Of a stretch of DNA of 64,000 nucleotides, positions 43,006 through 52,533 are shown piece after piece. The stretch is taken from contig NZ_FNNN01000018.1 of NCBI RefSeq assembly GCF_900106755.1, positions 1-64,000 of the forward strand, written 5' to 3'. How positions within the stretch are numbered: the first letter of the stretch is position 1; every line of letters begins with the position of its first letter. The position numbers and the translations under genes are program-made. The notes beneath the pieces are model-generated. The model ran no database searches and had not been told where the DNA came from. It saw nothing but the letters and a program-made list of their open reading frames with translations. This DNA is from Bacteroides faecis MAJ27. Its GTDB lineage: Bacteria > Bacteroidota > Bacteroidia > Bacteroidales > Bacteroidaceae.

Positions 43006-44166
43006 ATGAAACCACTAGTGATGAATTTATCCAATCAAAAGAACCAGCATATTGTTTGGCTGGATGTCGTTCGTTTTATTGCGATGTTTACAGTTGTCTG
43101 CTGTCATTGCACCGATCCGTTTAATTTTTATCCCGGTACGGCTCCGAATATCGGAGAAATAAAACTTTGGGGTGCTATCTACGGATCTGTACTGCGTCCG
43201 TGCGTGCCTCTGTTTGTGATGATTACCGGTGCATTGCTTCTGCCTGTAAGAGGTGATACTTCTACTTTTTACAAGAAACGTATTCCCCGTGTCTTTTATC
43301 CGTTCCTGATATGGTCGGTGCTATATAATCTGTTCCCTTGGATTACAGGCCTGTTGGGACTGAATCCTCAGATTATTCTTGATTTCTTCCCGTATGCGGG
43401 AGAGGAAGTGATGCAGCAATCATTCTCTGTATCTTTGGAATATATTTTGATGATTCCGTTCAACTTCTCCATTTTAGCCGTGCATATGTGGTATATTTAT
43501 CTGCTTATCGGGCTGTATCTGTATTTGCCGGTTTTCTCAGCTTGGGTAGAGAAGGCTTCGGAACGTGCCAAACTGATGTTTCTGCTGGCTTGGGGGGTAA
43601 CTTTGCTGCTTCCTTATTATTATCAGTTTGTTTCTAATTATTTATGGGGAACCTGTTCATGGAACTCTTTTGGAATGCTGTATGCTTTTGCCGGTTTCAA
43701 TGGCTATCTGTTGTTGGGGCATTATCTGAAAAATCTGGAATGGAGCTTGAAGAAAACGTTGGCGATTGGCATTCCGATGTTTGCAGTCGGTTATGCGGTG
43801 ACATTCTTAGGTTTCAGGCATATAACCGCATTGCCGGAATATACGGATGAGATGCTGGAACTCTTCTTTACCTATTGTTCTCTTAATGTTGTAATGATGA
43901 CGATACCTGTGTTTATGCTGGCAAAGAAAGTAAAAGTGAACTCGGAAAGAATGAAAAAGGCATTGGCGAATCTCACTGTATGCGGATTCGGTATTTATAT
44001 GATACATTATTTCTTTACAGGGCCGTCGGTCGTGCTGATGAGAGCTATTAATATGCCGATTGGTTTGCAGATACCTGTAGCCGCTATTCTTGCTTTCGCC
44101 GTTTCATGGGGATTGGTATGGCTGATCTATCGTGCAGGAAAGGTTGCTAAATATATAGTAGGATAA
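43006..44166 (+). CDS. Membrane acyltransferase family 3 protein
   Basis: A 386-residue integral membrane acyltransferase of the type that O-acetylates surface sugars. About ten hydrophobic helices are spread over the sequence. The first helix carries the family's opening, WLDVVRFIAMFTVVCCHCTD (near 18-37), with the expected Arg and His. The second conserved part, VLRPCVPLFVMITGALLLPV, is near 67-86, followed by the basic FYKKRIPRVFYPFLIW. The acceptor is unknown; capsule or LPS sugars are reasonable. It is alone between two terminator-like structures. An in-frame ATG six codons downstream is possible. Confidence 0.85.
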   Translation: MKPLVMNLSNQKNQHIVWLDVVRFIAMFTVVCCHCTDPFNFYPGTAPNIGEIKLWGAIYGSVLRPCVPLFVMITGALLLPVRGDTSTFYKKRIPRVFYPFLIWSVLYNLFPWITGLLGLNPQIILDFFPYAGEEVMQQSFSVSLEYILMIPFNFSILAVHMWYIYLLIGLYLYLPVFSAWVEKASERAKLMFLLAWGVTLLLPYYYQFVSNYLWGTCSWNSFGMLYAFAGFNGYLLLGHYLKNLEWSLKKTLAIGIPMFAVGYAVTFLGFRHITALPEYTDEMLELFFTYCSLNVVMMTIPVFMLAKKVKVNSERMKKALANLTVCGFGIYMIHYFFTGPSVVLMRAINMPIGLQIPVAAILAFAVSWGLVWLIYRAGKVAKYIVG

Positions 44167-44198
44167 TAAGTTATAGAAAATAGAAATAGATGAGAGGT

Positions 44199-44273
44199 TA
44201 TCAAAGGTTAATAGTAACTGGATTATCCTCCTTCCTGAAGGAGGAGAGTTTAATTACTATTGACTTTTGACAT
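44199..44273. terminator. Bidirectional terminator structure
   Basis: An outer inverted repeat (AATAGTAA with TTACTATT, extended by TCAAA/TTTGA) encloses a perfect inner 9-bp hairpin TCCTCCTTC-CT-GAAGGAGGA (44226-44245). It separates the convergent acyltransferase and pectate lyase genes. Confidence 0.6.
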
Positions 44274-44298
44274 CCCCCTCTTATCGTTTCTTCCGATA

Positions 44299-45393
44299 TT
44301 ATTTTTTATTTAATTCCTTCTTCCATTTCTCATATTTTGCCAGTACTTTGCTGCCATCTTTGTTGTACCAGCTATATCCGTTCCGGCGTTCATGTCCGAT
44401 TTCCGATATGTCATATTTCTTAATTCCGTCGCGGTCGGAGAAGAAAGGACGATTGGTATCCAGTTCATAAAAACGTGCCCATAGTATGGGGCAATCTTCG
44501 CAAGGGATCATCCGGTAATCTCTTTTTCCGTCACTGTTGGTGAAGTATTCTTTTTGTATTCCTTTTATTTCGGATTTCTTGAACCATTTGACGGCTGATT
44601 CTATCGATTCAATTACTTTTTCCGATGGATGGGGGAGAGACATGAGCAAAAGCACGATATTGTCGGATTCTTGTCCGCTCAATGAAGGTAACTCGTATGC
44701 ACGTGCCTTGCAGGGCTCCAGTGTGATGCGGTCATGCTGTGCACACCATACTGTCAGGTCCCCGTTTTGGCGAACCTGTGTCCGGAGGATACATTCTATT
44801 CCTTTGTCAAAGGCTTTACGTGCTTGCTGGCAGGTTTCATCGGGGATGAAACTATAAGGAGACTGCTTTTCGTAGATTTCCCGTAACTGCTGCATGACTC
44901 TGACCATTGCGTTGTCATTGTATGTGATTTGGACATAGTATCCTGTAGGACGCGGGTAGAACTGAGGCCATCCGCCGTTGTCATATTGCGCTTTGAGCAG
45001 ATATTGGATGCCTTTCAGTACTCCTTCTTTGTATTTCTCTTTTTGTGTAGCTTGATAAAGACGGGCCAGATATTGGATTTCAGTTGTCGTGGCGTTGTTG
45101 TCAATGGTACTTTGGTTGACGTCTCCTTTCGCATTCCATGCTTTGGTGTATTCCTGCTCTGTCAGTTCTGCCGGCATGTAAATGTTTTTGGGCCAGCCTC
45201 CCGTGACTTGCTGATACAATAATACATTGTCTCCGATGCGTTGTGCTTCTTCTGTCCGGAAAAAGGCATCATTGAACTTGGGAGCGAGGTGTACCCATTC
45301 TTTGTAATTCTGTTGTTTCCTGTAATCTGTTGCTTGGGCTGAAACTCCGGTCTGAATGAAAAGTAACAGAAAGAAAAAGGCTGTTTGTCTCAT
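44299..45393 (-). CDS. Pectate lyase, PelA/PL10 type
   Basis: A 364-residue secreted enzyme that cleaves polygalacturonate by beta-elimination. A signal peptide ends near residue 20 (LIQTGVSAQA). Family 10 lyase marks include GGWPKNIYMP near 66, TIDNNATTTEIQYLARLY near 96-113, DNGGWPQFYPRPTGYYVQIT near 138-157 with the following YNDNAMVRVM, and VWCAQHDRITLEPCKARAYE near 215-235. There is no SusCD partner or other pectinase next to it. A consensus -7 box TACATTTG (minus strand 45435-45428) is about 35 bp upstream, so it is a single-gene unit. Confidence 0.88.
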   Translation of the reverse strand: MRQTAFFFLLLFIQTGVSAQATDYRKQQNYKEWVHLAPKFNDAFFRTEEAQRIGDNVLLYQQVTGGWPKNIYMPAELTEQEYTKAWNAKGDVNQSTIDNNATTTEIQYLARLYQATQKEKYKEGVLKGIQYLLKAQYDNGGWPQFYPRPTGYYVQITYNDNAMVRVMQQLREIYEKQSPYSFIPDETCQQARKAFDKGIECILRTQVRQNGDLTVWCAQHDRITLEPCKARAYELPSLSGQESDNIVLLLMSLPHPSEKVIESIESAVKWFKKSEIKGIQKEYFTNSDGKRDYRMIPCEDCPILWARFYELDTNRPFFSDRDGIKKYDISEIGHERRNGYSWYNKDGSKVLAKYEKWKKELNKK

Positions 45394-45427
45394 GACTTCT
45401 ATTGTTAAGTGAATGTTATGGTGTGTG

Positions 45428-45435
45428 CAAATGTA
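45428..45435 (-). promoter_or_regulatory. -7 box of pectate lyase gene
   Basis: TACATTTG on the minus strand, an exact match to the consensus, followed by GCACAC and the ATG at 45393. The -33 region is weak. Confidence 0.5.
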
Positions 45436-45485
45436 GAAGAAAAGGTCGGGAATGAAGGGTAATATCTGTTCTTAATGGCATAAAA

Positions 45486-45522
45486 ATTGGGCTAATCGCT
45501 TTTATCAGATGATTAGCCCAAT
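45486..45522 (-). terminator. Terminator of the RND efflux operon
   Basis: ATTGGGCTAATC (45486-45497) pairs perfectly with GATTAGCCCAAT (45511-45522). On the minus strand it is followed by a T-run (TTTTTATG). It lies 22 bp after the TolC stop. Confidence 0.85.
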
Positions 45523-45543
45523 GAAAACAGGAGAATCAATGTT

Positions 45544-46890
45544 TTATTGCTCCAGATATTTGGTGATTTTTCCGCTGATTTGCAGTAGTGAGATTTCGCA
45601 AAGTTTGGTGTTGTATTCTGCCGAGAGAATACGTTCTTCGGCATCCAGCAGACTCTTTTGTGCCTCGCGTACTTCAAAACCGGAAAGGTCTCCCTGTATA
45701 TAACGGTCCATGGCGATATCATGATTGTCTTTGGCAGTCACAAGATTCTGCCGTTCCAGATTCAGCAGCTGAAGATTATTACGGTATGCTTGCCACAAGT
45801 TGCTGAGATCGGAACGAAGGGCTAACTCCAGTTCCTGTCGTTCCAGACGACGATTCTTGAAGGCAAGGGTTGCGTTGCGCTTTTCACGGCGGCGGTTGCC
45901 GTCGAAGATATTAAAACCGACAGTAACTCCGGCATTAAAGCCTAAGTTGCCTCTTCTGCTATTTGCATTGATATCATACTTATTAAAGGTGTATCCATAG
46001 CCGGTATTCAGTTTGAGGTATGGATAGTTGCGGGAGTTGATCTTTTTGTAATCCAGCTGTGCCAGTACGGTGTTCTGGTCGGCTTTCAGCAAAGAAGCAT
46101 TGGTGGATAAGGTAGCATTCCATAAATCGTCGAACAGTAAGTCACTGTGTACGTCAATGGTAGAATCTTTGATGACGATAATCTGATTTACATTATTGTT
46201 AGCCATCAATTCATTAAGTTGGATGCGTGAGGAGTGCAGCAATTCCTGTTGCTTGATGTATTGGGCACTGTCCGCATTGAAGTCCACTTTGGCTTGCTGA
46301 TAATCCAGACCTGAGAATTTACCGACAAGATGGCTCGCTTCTGCTATACGCAAGCGTTCTTTGGAAAGTGACATCGCATAATGAAAGTTCTTCAAACGGA
46401 TCTTTTGCTGGATGAAGTTGTAGTATTCCGAGGCAAGATCGGCGATGAAGTCTTCAATGGCAATGCGGGTATTGATTTCGCCCTGCCGTTCCAGTTCCTT
46501 TAGTTGCTTGTACGTAGTGCTGATATTGAATCCGTCGAAGATGGTCCAGTTGAGGTTGAGGCCGACGTTAACTGTCTGGTCGTAGACTCCATTATTTTTG
46601 GTGACCTCTCCGGTGGCACGGGCTTTCGTCTCGATGTTGTCCAGGTTTCCGGTATATCCGGCAGAAAAGTCCAAAGTAGGCAGATAACCTGCATTTCCGA
46701 GTGTCGCGTTATTCTTGCTGATCTGTTCTTCGTTATGGACGATGCGCAGAGAATAATTGTTTTGCAGCCCTTCTTCCAGGCAGTCTTTTAAGGAATAGAT
46801 TCGCTGTGCCTTCACTGGAGAAACTGATATGAAGACACATGTGGTAACTATGTATATGATTTGTTTCATGCAAATACTTTTCTGTTTCAT
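45544..46890 (-). CDS. TolC-family outer membrane efflux protein
   Basis: A 448-residue outer-membrane channel component. The signal peptide (ending near KAQR) precedes two copies of the OEP helical repeat, about 30-220 and 235-440, typical of TolC trimers (YSLKDCLEEGLQNNYSLRIV, then LEVREAQKSLLDAEERILSA-like ends). The start ATG overlaps the RND stop by four bases (ATGA), so translation is coupled; a later ATG seven codons in is possible. It is the third gene of an adaptor-pump-channel operon and should complete a tripartite export system. Confidence 0.9.
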   Translation of the reverse strand: MKQKSICMKQIIYIVTTCVFISVSPVKAQRIYSLKDCLEEGLQNNYSLRIVHNEEQISKNNATLGNAGYLPTLDFSAGYTGNLDNIETKARATGEVTKNNGVYDQTVNVGLNLNWTIFDGFNISTTYKQLKELERQGEINTRIAIEDFIADLASEYYNFIQQKIRLKNFHYAMSLSKERLRIAEASHLVGKFSGLDYQQAKVDFNADSAQYIKQQELLHSSRIQLNELMANNNVNQIIVIKDSTIDVHSDLLFDDLWNATLSTNASLLKADQNTVLAQLDYKKINSRNYPYLKLNTGYGYTFNKYDINANSRRGNLGFNAGVTVGFNIFDGNRRREKRNATLAFKNRRLERQELELALRSDLSNLWQAYRNNLQLLNLERQNLVTAKDNHDIAMDRYIQGDLSGFEVREAQKSLLDAEERILSAEYNTKLCEISLLQISGKITKYLEQ

Positions 46891-49800
46891 TCTTTTGTTA
46901 TTTTGATTCGGTTAGTCGAAATATAACTGTAGATGGCCGGCACGATATACATAGTAAGCAGTGTGGAAACAACCATACCACCTACTACAGCTGTACCCAT
47001 GGCGATGCGCTGATTGGCGCCTTCTCCGCTGGCAAATGCCAATGGAATAAGTCCCAGTACAGTAGAAGCACTTGTCATTAGAATCGGGCGCAGACGCTGT
47101 AATGCGGCATCTTTGATGGCGCTCATTTTATCCTCGCCTGCTTCTTGTTTCTGATTGGCGAATTCCACGATCAGGATACCGTTTTTAGCCACGAGACCAA
47201 TCAGCATGATAATACCGATCTGACTGAAAATATTCATTGTGATATCTCCGAAATACATGAATACCAAGGCTCCGGCGATAGCCAAAGGCACTGTTAACAT
47301 GATTATTAACGGGTCCTTGAAACTTTCAAACTGTGCTGCCAGGATCAGATAAATCAGAAGGATAGCCAAAATAAAGGCAAACATCAGGCTCGAAGAACTT
47401 TCACGGTATTCCTTGGAGTCTCCGGATAATGCGGTACGGAAAGTATCATCCAATGTTTCTTTGGCAATCTTGTCCATTTCATCCAGTCCTTGTCCGATGG
47501 TCTTTCCGTCAGCCAGTCCGGCGGAAATTGTGGCTGATACAAATCGGTTGTAGCGGTACAGTTTGGGTGGAGCGATACCGTTTTCCAGCTCAATCAGATT
47601 ATCCAGTTGTATCATATCTCCATTGCTGCTGCGGATGTAGATAGCTTTCAGATCGGCAGGCTTGTTTCGTTGCTGGCGGTTGATTTCACCCAAAATTTCA
47701 TACTGCTTTCCGTTCATATAGAAATATCCCATACGTTGGCCGCTCAATCCGTATTGCAGCGTTTGGGCGATGTTTTTGGTACTGACTCCCATTACACTTG
47801 CTTTGTCACGGTTGATCTTGATGCGGGCTTCCGGTTTGCTGAACTTTAAGTCTACGTCTGCCATCTGGAAAACCGGATTCTCATATACTTTGGCCATGAA
47901 CTGCGGTAATACCTCCTGCAGTTTTTCAAGATTGGTAGCCTGAAGTACGTATTGGACAGGCATACTTCCCCGGCGTCCGCCGAAAGAAGACTGCTGTTGT
48001 ACGAACGAGCGTGCCATGGTCTTTTTCTGAACTGCCTTTGATATCTTTTCCGCAACTTCCATCTGCGTGTAGTCACGGTCTTTCATGTCTTTCAGTGTAA
48101 TGCGTACGTTTCCGCTACCACTGGATACACGTGCTGTCACCGCTTCCGCATCCGGCAGAATAGAATCTACAAGCTGGTTGATATCTTCGGTATAGTCCCG
48201 GATATATTCATAAGTGACACCCTCCGCACCTCGGGTGTTGATAGAGATTTGCGACCGGTCTTCAAGCGGTGCCATTTCTGCCGGAATAGCATTCCATAAG
48301 AAGCCGATCAGGCAGATGGTTATAAAAGTGAACGGAAGTGCCAGCCAGCGCTTGCGCAAAAAAGCAGCGAGCGAACGGCTGTACCATCGGTTCATCCCTT
48401 CAAAAAACGGTTCTGTTTTAGTGTAGAACCAGTTTTGTTTCTCACGTTTGATGAGTAACTTTGTGGCCAGCATCGGTGTGAAGGTCAGTGCCGCAAATGA
48501 AGAGATAATGACAGAACCGGAAATTACAATACTGAATTCCCGGAACAAACGTCCTGTCATACCTTGCATAAAGACAATCGGGAAGAATACTGCAACCAGT
48601 GTGATGGTCGTTGAAATAACGGCAAAGAAGATCTCTTTGGCTCCTTCTATTCCCGCTTCTTTCGGACTCATTCCTTTTTCAATACGGATATAGATGTTCT
48701 CCGTCATTACGATGGCGTCATCCACCACCAGTCCCACGGCCAGCACAATGGCAAGCATGGAAAGTACGTTAATGGAGAATCCGGCAAGATACATGACGAA
48801 GAATGCTCCAATCAGCGATACGGGAATTACGATGCACGGAACCAGCGTCACCCGCCAGTCGCGTAAGAAAAGGAAGATGATGATGATAACCAGAATAAAG
48901 GCTACATATACAGTCTCTTTTACCTCATTGATAGATGCCCGGATAAATTTGGTATTATCAAAACCATAGCTATACGTCACATCTTCCGGCAGGTCCTTCT
49001 TCATCTGTTCCATGCGTTTGTACACAGCATCGGCAATTTCGATGTGATTGGCTCCCGGCTGTGGAATAACAACAACACCTACCATGGGTACACCGTTCAT
49101 TTTCATGTAACTTTTGATGTCGGCAGGCCCAAGTTCTGCGCGTCCGATATCGCTGAAGCGGACGATACGGTTATTGTCTTCTTTTACAATAAGATCATTG
49201 AACTCATCGGCGGTATGCATTAATCCCAACGTACGGATTGTCAGCTCAGTAGTGTTTCCTTCAATACTACCCGAAGGAAGTTCGACATTCTCATTGTCTA
49301 CTGCATTCTTTACATCAATCGGAGTGATACCGTATCCCGCCATCTTGACCGGATCGAGCCAAAGGCGCATGGAATAACGCTTTTCACCCCAAATGGATAC
49401 ACTACTTACATCAGAGATTGTCTGCAATTGCTCTTTGACAGTCAGGTCTGCAATCTCACTTAATTCAAGCAGTGAGCGTTTGTCGCTTTGGAGGGCAACC
49501 ATCAAAATGGGCATCGCATCGGCATCCGCTTTTGATACAGTCGGTGGGTCACAGTCTCGGGGCAGATAACGTTGGGCACGGGAAACTTTGTCACGTACGT
49601 CATTTGCTGCAGTTTCCAGGTCGACTGAAAGTTCAAATTCTACCGTAATACGGCTTTGTCCCTGCTGGCTGACGCTGGATAGAGACCGGATGCCCGGTAT
49701 ACCATTAATATTTTGTTCCAGTGGCTCGGTTATCTGGTTTTCAATTACGTCGGCATTGGCCCCTGGATAAGAACAGCTGACAGAAATGATCGGGTTGTCC

Positions 49801-49919
49801 ACCGATGGATATTCACGGACACCCAGATAACTGTATCCGATGAAGCCAAAGAGGAGAATAATGATTGTCAGTACCGTAGCTAATACCGGACGGCGTATAC
49901 TTAATTCAGATATATTCAT
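46887..49919 (-). CDS. RND-family efflux pump permease (HAE-1-like)
   Basis: A 1010-residue inner-membrane proton-driven pump. The N-terminus is family-typical (SELSIRRPVLATVLTIIILL), twelve membrane helices are arranged in two halves, and TM4 contains the proton-relay pair in AVGLVVDDAIVMTENIY near 395. Large periplasmic loops are present, including the early SVDNPIISVSCSYPGANADV. Length fits hydrophobe/amphiphile exporters of drugs, bile acids or detergents; the substrate cannot be deduced. It is 15 bp after the adaptor gene and overlaps the TolC gene by 4 bases. Confidence 0.94.
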   Translation of the reverse strand: MNISELSIRRPVLATVLTIIILLFGFIGYSYLGVREYPSVDNPIISVSCSYPGANADVIENQITEPLEQNINGIPGIRSLSSVSQQGQSRITVEFELSVDLETAANDVRDKVSRAQRYLPRDCDPPTVSKADADAMPILMVALQSDKRSLLELSEIADLTVKEQLQTISDVSSVSIWGEKRYSMRLWLDPVKMAGYGITPIDVKNAVDNENVELPSGSIEGNTTELTIRTLGLMHTADEFNDLIVKEDNNRIVRFSDIGRAELGPADIKSYMKMNGVPMVGVVVIPQPGANHIEIADAVYKRMEQMKKDLPEDVTYSYGFDNTKFIRASINEVKETVYVAFILVIIIIFLFLRDWRVTLVPCIVIPVSLIGAFFVMYLAGFSINVLSMLAIVLAVGLVVDDAIVMTENIYIRIEKGMSPKEAGIEGAKEIFFAVISTTITLVAVFFPIVFMQGMTGRLFREFSIVISGSVIISSFAALTFTPMLATKLLIKREKQNWFYTKTEPFFEGMNRWYSRSLAAFLRKRWLALPFTFITICLIGFLWNAIPAEMAPLEDRSQISINTRGAEGVTYEYIRDYTEDINQLVDSILPDAEAVTARVSSGSGNVRITLKDMKDRDYTQMEVAEKISKAVQKKTMARSFVQQQSSFGGRRGSMPVQYVLQATNLEKLQEVLPQFMAKVYENPVFQMADVDLKFSKPEARIKINRDKASVMGVSTKNIAQTLQYGLSGQRMGYFYMNGKQYEILGEINRQQRNKPADLKAIYIRSSNGDMIQLDNLIELENGIAPPKLYRYNRFVSATISAGLADGKTIGQGLDEMDKIAKETLDDTFRTALSGDSKEYRESSSSLMFAFILAILLIYLILAAQFESFKDPLIIMLTVPLAIAGALVFMYFGDITMNIFSQIGIIMLIGLVAKNGILIVEFANQKQEAGEDKMSAIKDAALQRLRPILMTSASTVLGLIPLAFASGEGANQRIAMGTAVVGGMVVSTLLTMYIVPAIYSYISTNRIKITKE

Positions 49920-49934
49920 AAGGCATGGCAGGTA

Positions 49935-51017
49935 TTAGTCAATATTGTCCAATGTAACAGGTAGTCCCAGACGAAGTTGCAGTGTTCCTGATGTAAGAAT
50001 GGTATCTCCTACTTGAAGTCCTCTTACAATTTGTACTTCAGCATCCGTACGAATGCCTGTTGTTACTTCTACAGGCTCAGCTTTTCCTGATTTATACAAG
50101 AAAACTTTATCCTTTCCCATTTCTGGCACAATAGCTTCCGTCGGGATGGCGATCGCATTCGGAATTTCTTCTTTTTTCAATTGTATACTTGTATATCGAC
50201 CGGGAAGCAGGGCACGATTGGTATTGGGATAAAGTGCGCGTGCTGTGTATTGATGCAGGTTAGGGTCAATCGTTGACTCTACTGCATATACCTTTGCGCT
50301 GAAGGCATCTAGTTTTCCTTCAATTCTGAAATTCAGGTTCGTCCCTTTCTTAATCTGGCTTGCATAGCGTTCCGGTACTGAGAATTCAACTTTCAACGGA
50401 GTAATCTTTGTCAGTTTGGCAACAATGGTTGTCGGCGAAGCATATGAACCGACACTGATTTGCCGGAGACCAATGATTCCGTCAAACGGAGCGCGGAGTT
50501 CAGTCAGGGCAATGTTTGCTTTCACTATTTCTATATCAGCATTTAAAGTTGCCAGGTCAGTTTTTACCTGTTCATAGGCTTCTTTACTGACTGCGTCCCG
50601 TTTGAGCAGGGCATCTTGTCGGAATACTCGGTCCTCAGCTAATTTTAGTTGTGATACCAACCTTTGTAGCTGTGCTTGTAACTGCCGGTCGTTCACCTTG
50701 GCAAGAAGTTGGCCTTTCTTTACGGGCGTTCCTTCTTCGAAATTGATCTCGACTACTTTTCCGGAGGTTTCAAAAGATAAATCTACTTCCTCGTCCGGTA
50801 AAAGTACACCGGTAGTGGTGTATTCGTCTGTTAATAGTTGAGGTTTTATGACTTTGGCATTGACGTTCAGAATTTTCTTCCCATTCTTTTGGGTGTTTTT
50901 TACCTTGTCAGCAGCAGCCAGTTCGTCGTTAGTTTTAGGTAACTGTGAGTAAATTCCTCCACCGATAATTCCGGCACCGATAAGAATAATGATGCCCCAT
51001 TTAGTTTTTTTATTCAT
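49935..51017 (-). CDS. RND efflux periplasmic adaptor subunit
   Basis: A 360-residue membrane-fusion protein linking the RND pump to the TolC channel. It begins with an uncleaved or lipid-free N-terminal anchor (WGIIILIGAGIIGGGIYS), followed by a lipoyl-like half-domain (SFETSGKVVEINFEEGTPVK near 90), a helical hairpin (about 105-165, QAQLQRLVSQLKLAEDRVFR), the second lipoyl half (LRAPFDGIIGLRQISVGSYA near 175) and a beta-barrel domain. First gene of the operon. The 550-bp gap 51018-51569 separates it from the divergent ABC operon; apart from the promoter at 51413-51444 I see nothing coding there. Confidence 0.92.
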   Translation of the reverse strand: MNKKTKWGIIILIGAGIIGGGIYSQLPKTNDELAAADKVKNTQKNGKKILNVNAKVIKPQLLTDEYTTTGVLLPDEEVDLSFETSGKVVEINFEEGTPVKKGQLLAKVNDRQLQAQLQRLVSQLKLAEDRVFRQDALLKRDAVSKEAYEQVKTDLATLNADIEIVKANIALTELRAPFDGIIGLRQISVGSYASPTTIVAKLTKITPLKVEFSVPERYASQIKKGTNLNFRIEGKLDAFSAKVYAVESTIDPNLHQYTARALYPNTNRALLPGRYTSIQLKKEEIPNAIAIPTEAIVPEMGKDKVFLYKSGKAEPVEVTTGIRTDAEVQIVRGLQVGDTILTSGTLQLRLGLPVTLDNID

Positions 51018-51412
51018 GGTTTAGTATAGTATATAGCACGTTATATAATATCTTCTTGTGATTAGACGACACCTGAAAGAAAAGGTTTAATAGCAGATAG
51101 ATTAAAAGAAAGTTAATGGTATGTGCGGCTTTAATAACAGAAAAAAAGAGTAAACAGGATCGTTTTATTTGTTAAATGGTATTTGAATTTTAGAATCAAT
51201 TCATTAAAACTCGTAAAACTTTGCTTAAAGTTTAAATAAGGTTAAAGTTGAATTTGTAACTGTTTGACTTTTAGAATTGAAATATCTGAATATTGTCGCT
51301 TTTTAAAATAAATACTAGGCTATTATTGCGAATTCAGAGTAGATAATGCTGACTTTATGTCATTTCTTTCGTTTTTTGTCAAATCGCTCATAGAAAATGT
51401 CTTCCTGAAAAA

Positions 51413-51444
51413 TTTGCGTATAAATATAAAGGTTTATAATTTCG
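51413..51444 (+). promoter_or_regulatory. Promoter of the ABC/SusCD operon
   Basis: TTTG (51413-51416), a full -33 box, is followed after 20 bp by TAATTTCG (51437-51444), seven of eight positions of the -7 box. The first gene starts at 51570, giving a leader of about 115 bases. Confidence 0.65.
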
Positions 51445-51569
51445 CAAAGTTTTTTAGGGATTTATAAACAAGAGCATCACAAGGTTAAAACACGTATTCT
51501 TTTTTTATAATAGCCTAATTAAACCTGTCGTGAGTTTAATTTTTATTAGGGTATTTAACTTTTTAAATT

Positions 51570-52508
51570 ATGGATGAACCTATAGTGAGGGTAGAGCACC
51601 TTTCACATCGCTACAGCGTACAATGGGCTATCCGGGACATTAATCTGGAGATCAAGAAAAAAGGAGTTTTTGGTCTGTTGGGGTCTAATGGCGCAGGAAA
51701 GTCAACCACTATGAACATCATGTGTGGGGTACTGAACCAAACAGAGGGTGAAGTATTTGTAAATGGTATTAGTTTGAGAGAAAATCCGGTTGAAGCCAAG
51801 AAGTTTATAGGCTTCCTTCCTCAAAAGCCTCCTTTGTATGCTGACTTTACGGTAGATGAGTACTTGGTCTATTGTGCACAACTCAGGCACATGGACTCTA
51901 AAAGTATCAGGGCTGCTGTTGATTGTGCGAAAGAAAAGTGTGGAATAATGCACTATAGCAAACGTCTCATTAGTAATTTGTCTGGTGGATATCAGCAGCG
52001 TGTCGGTATTGCCCAGGCAATCGTACATAATCCGCTTTTCGTTGTTTTGGACGAACCCACCAACGGACTTGATCCGAATCAGATTGTCGAAATCCGTCAC
52101 TTAATAAAAGAAATAGCGGTAGACCGTGCAGTGATGCTGTCTACTCATATCCTGTCGGAAGTACAAGCCACTTGTGATGAAATTAAGATGATTGAACATG
52201 GAAATGTTGTATTTTCCGGAACTATCCGTGATTTCAATAATTACATGGCCCCCAGTACTTTGGTGACTATCCTGGAGAATCCTCCACAAATAGAAGAATT
52301 AGAGAAAATTCCAGGTATACTTAAAGTCGAAAAGCTGACTGCTACTCGTTTCCGTTGTCATTTTGATGGAAACGATCATGGCATGACACGACGTATAACG
52401 GAAATGGGCGTGGAGAAAGGGTGGCGCCCCAGCGAAATTATTCTTGAACGGGACTCATTGGATACTGTTTTTGCACAGTTGTCCGGAAAAGGAATAAAAA
52501 TCGATTAA
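51570..52508 (+). CDS. ABC transporter ATP-binding protein, GldA-like (copy 1)
   Basis: A 312-residue ATPase. Walker A is GSNGAGKST at 38-46, the signature LSGGYQQR is near 144, Walker B FVVLDEPTNGLDP near 157-170, and the switch histidine is in LSTHIL near 190. The C-terminal 80 residues form the extra regulatory domain seen in GldA-type proteins. It pairs with the downstream fused permease (25-bp gap). GldA with GldF and GldG is known from gliding flavobacteria; Bacteroides does not glide, so the export or envelope role is open. It is very similar to copy 2 at 54861. Confidence 0.9.
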   Translation: MDEPIVRVEHLSHRYSVQWAIRDINLEIKKKGVFGLLGSNGAGKSTTMNIMCGVLNQTEGEVFVNGISLRENPVEAKKFIGFLPQKPPLYADFTVDEYLVYCAQLRHMDSKSIRAAVDCAKEKCGIMHYSKRLISNLSGGYQQRVGIAQAIVHNPLFVVLDEPTNGLDPNQIVEIRHLIKEIAVDRAVMLSTHILSEVQATCDEIKMIEHGNVVFSGTIRDFNNYMAPSTLVTILENPPQIEELEKIPGILKVEKLTATRFRCHFDGNDHGMTRRITEMGVEKGWRPSEIILERDSLDTVFAQLSGKGIKID

Positions 52509-52533
52509 TCACAAAATATAATAAAACATTGAT

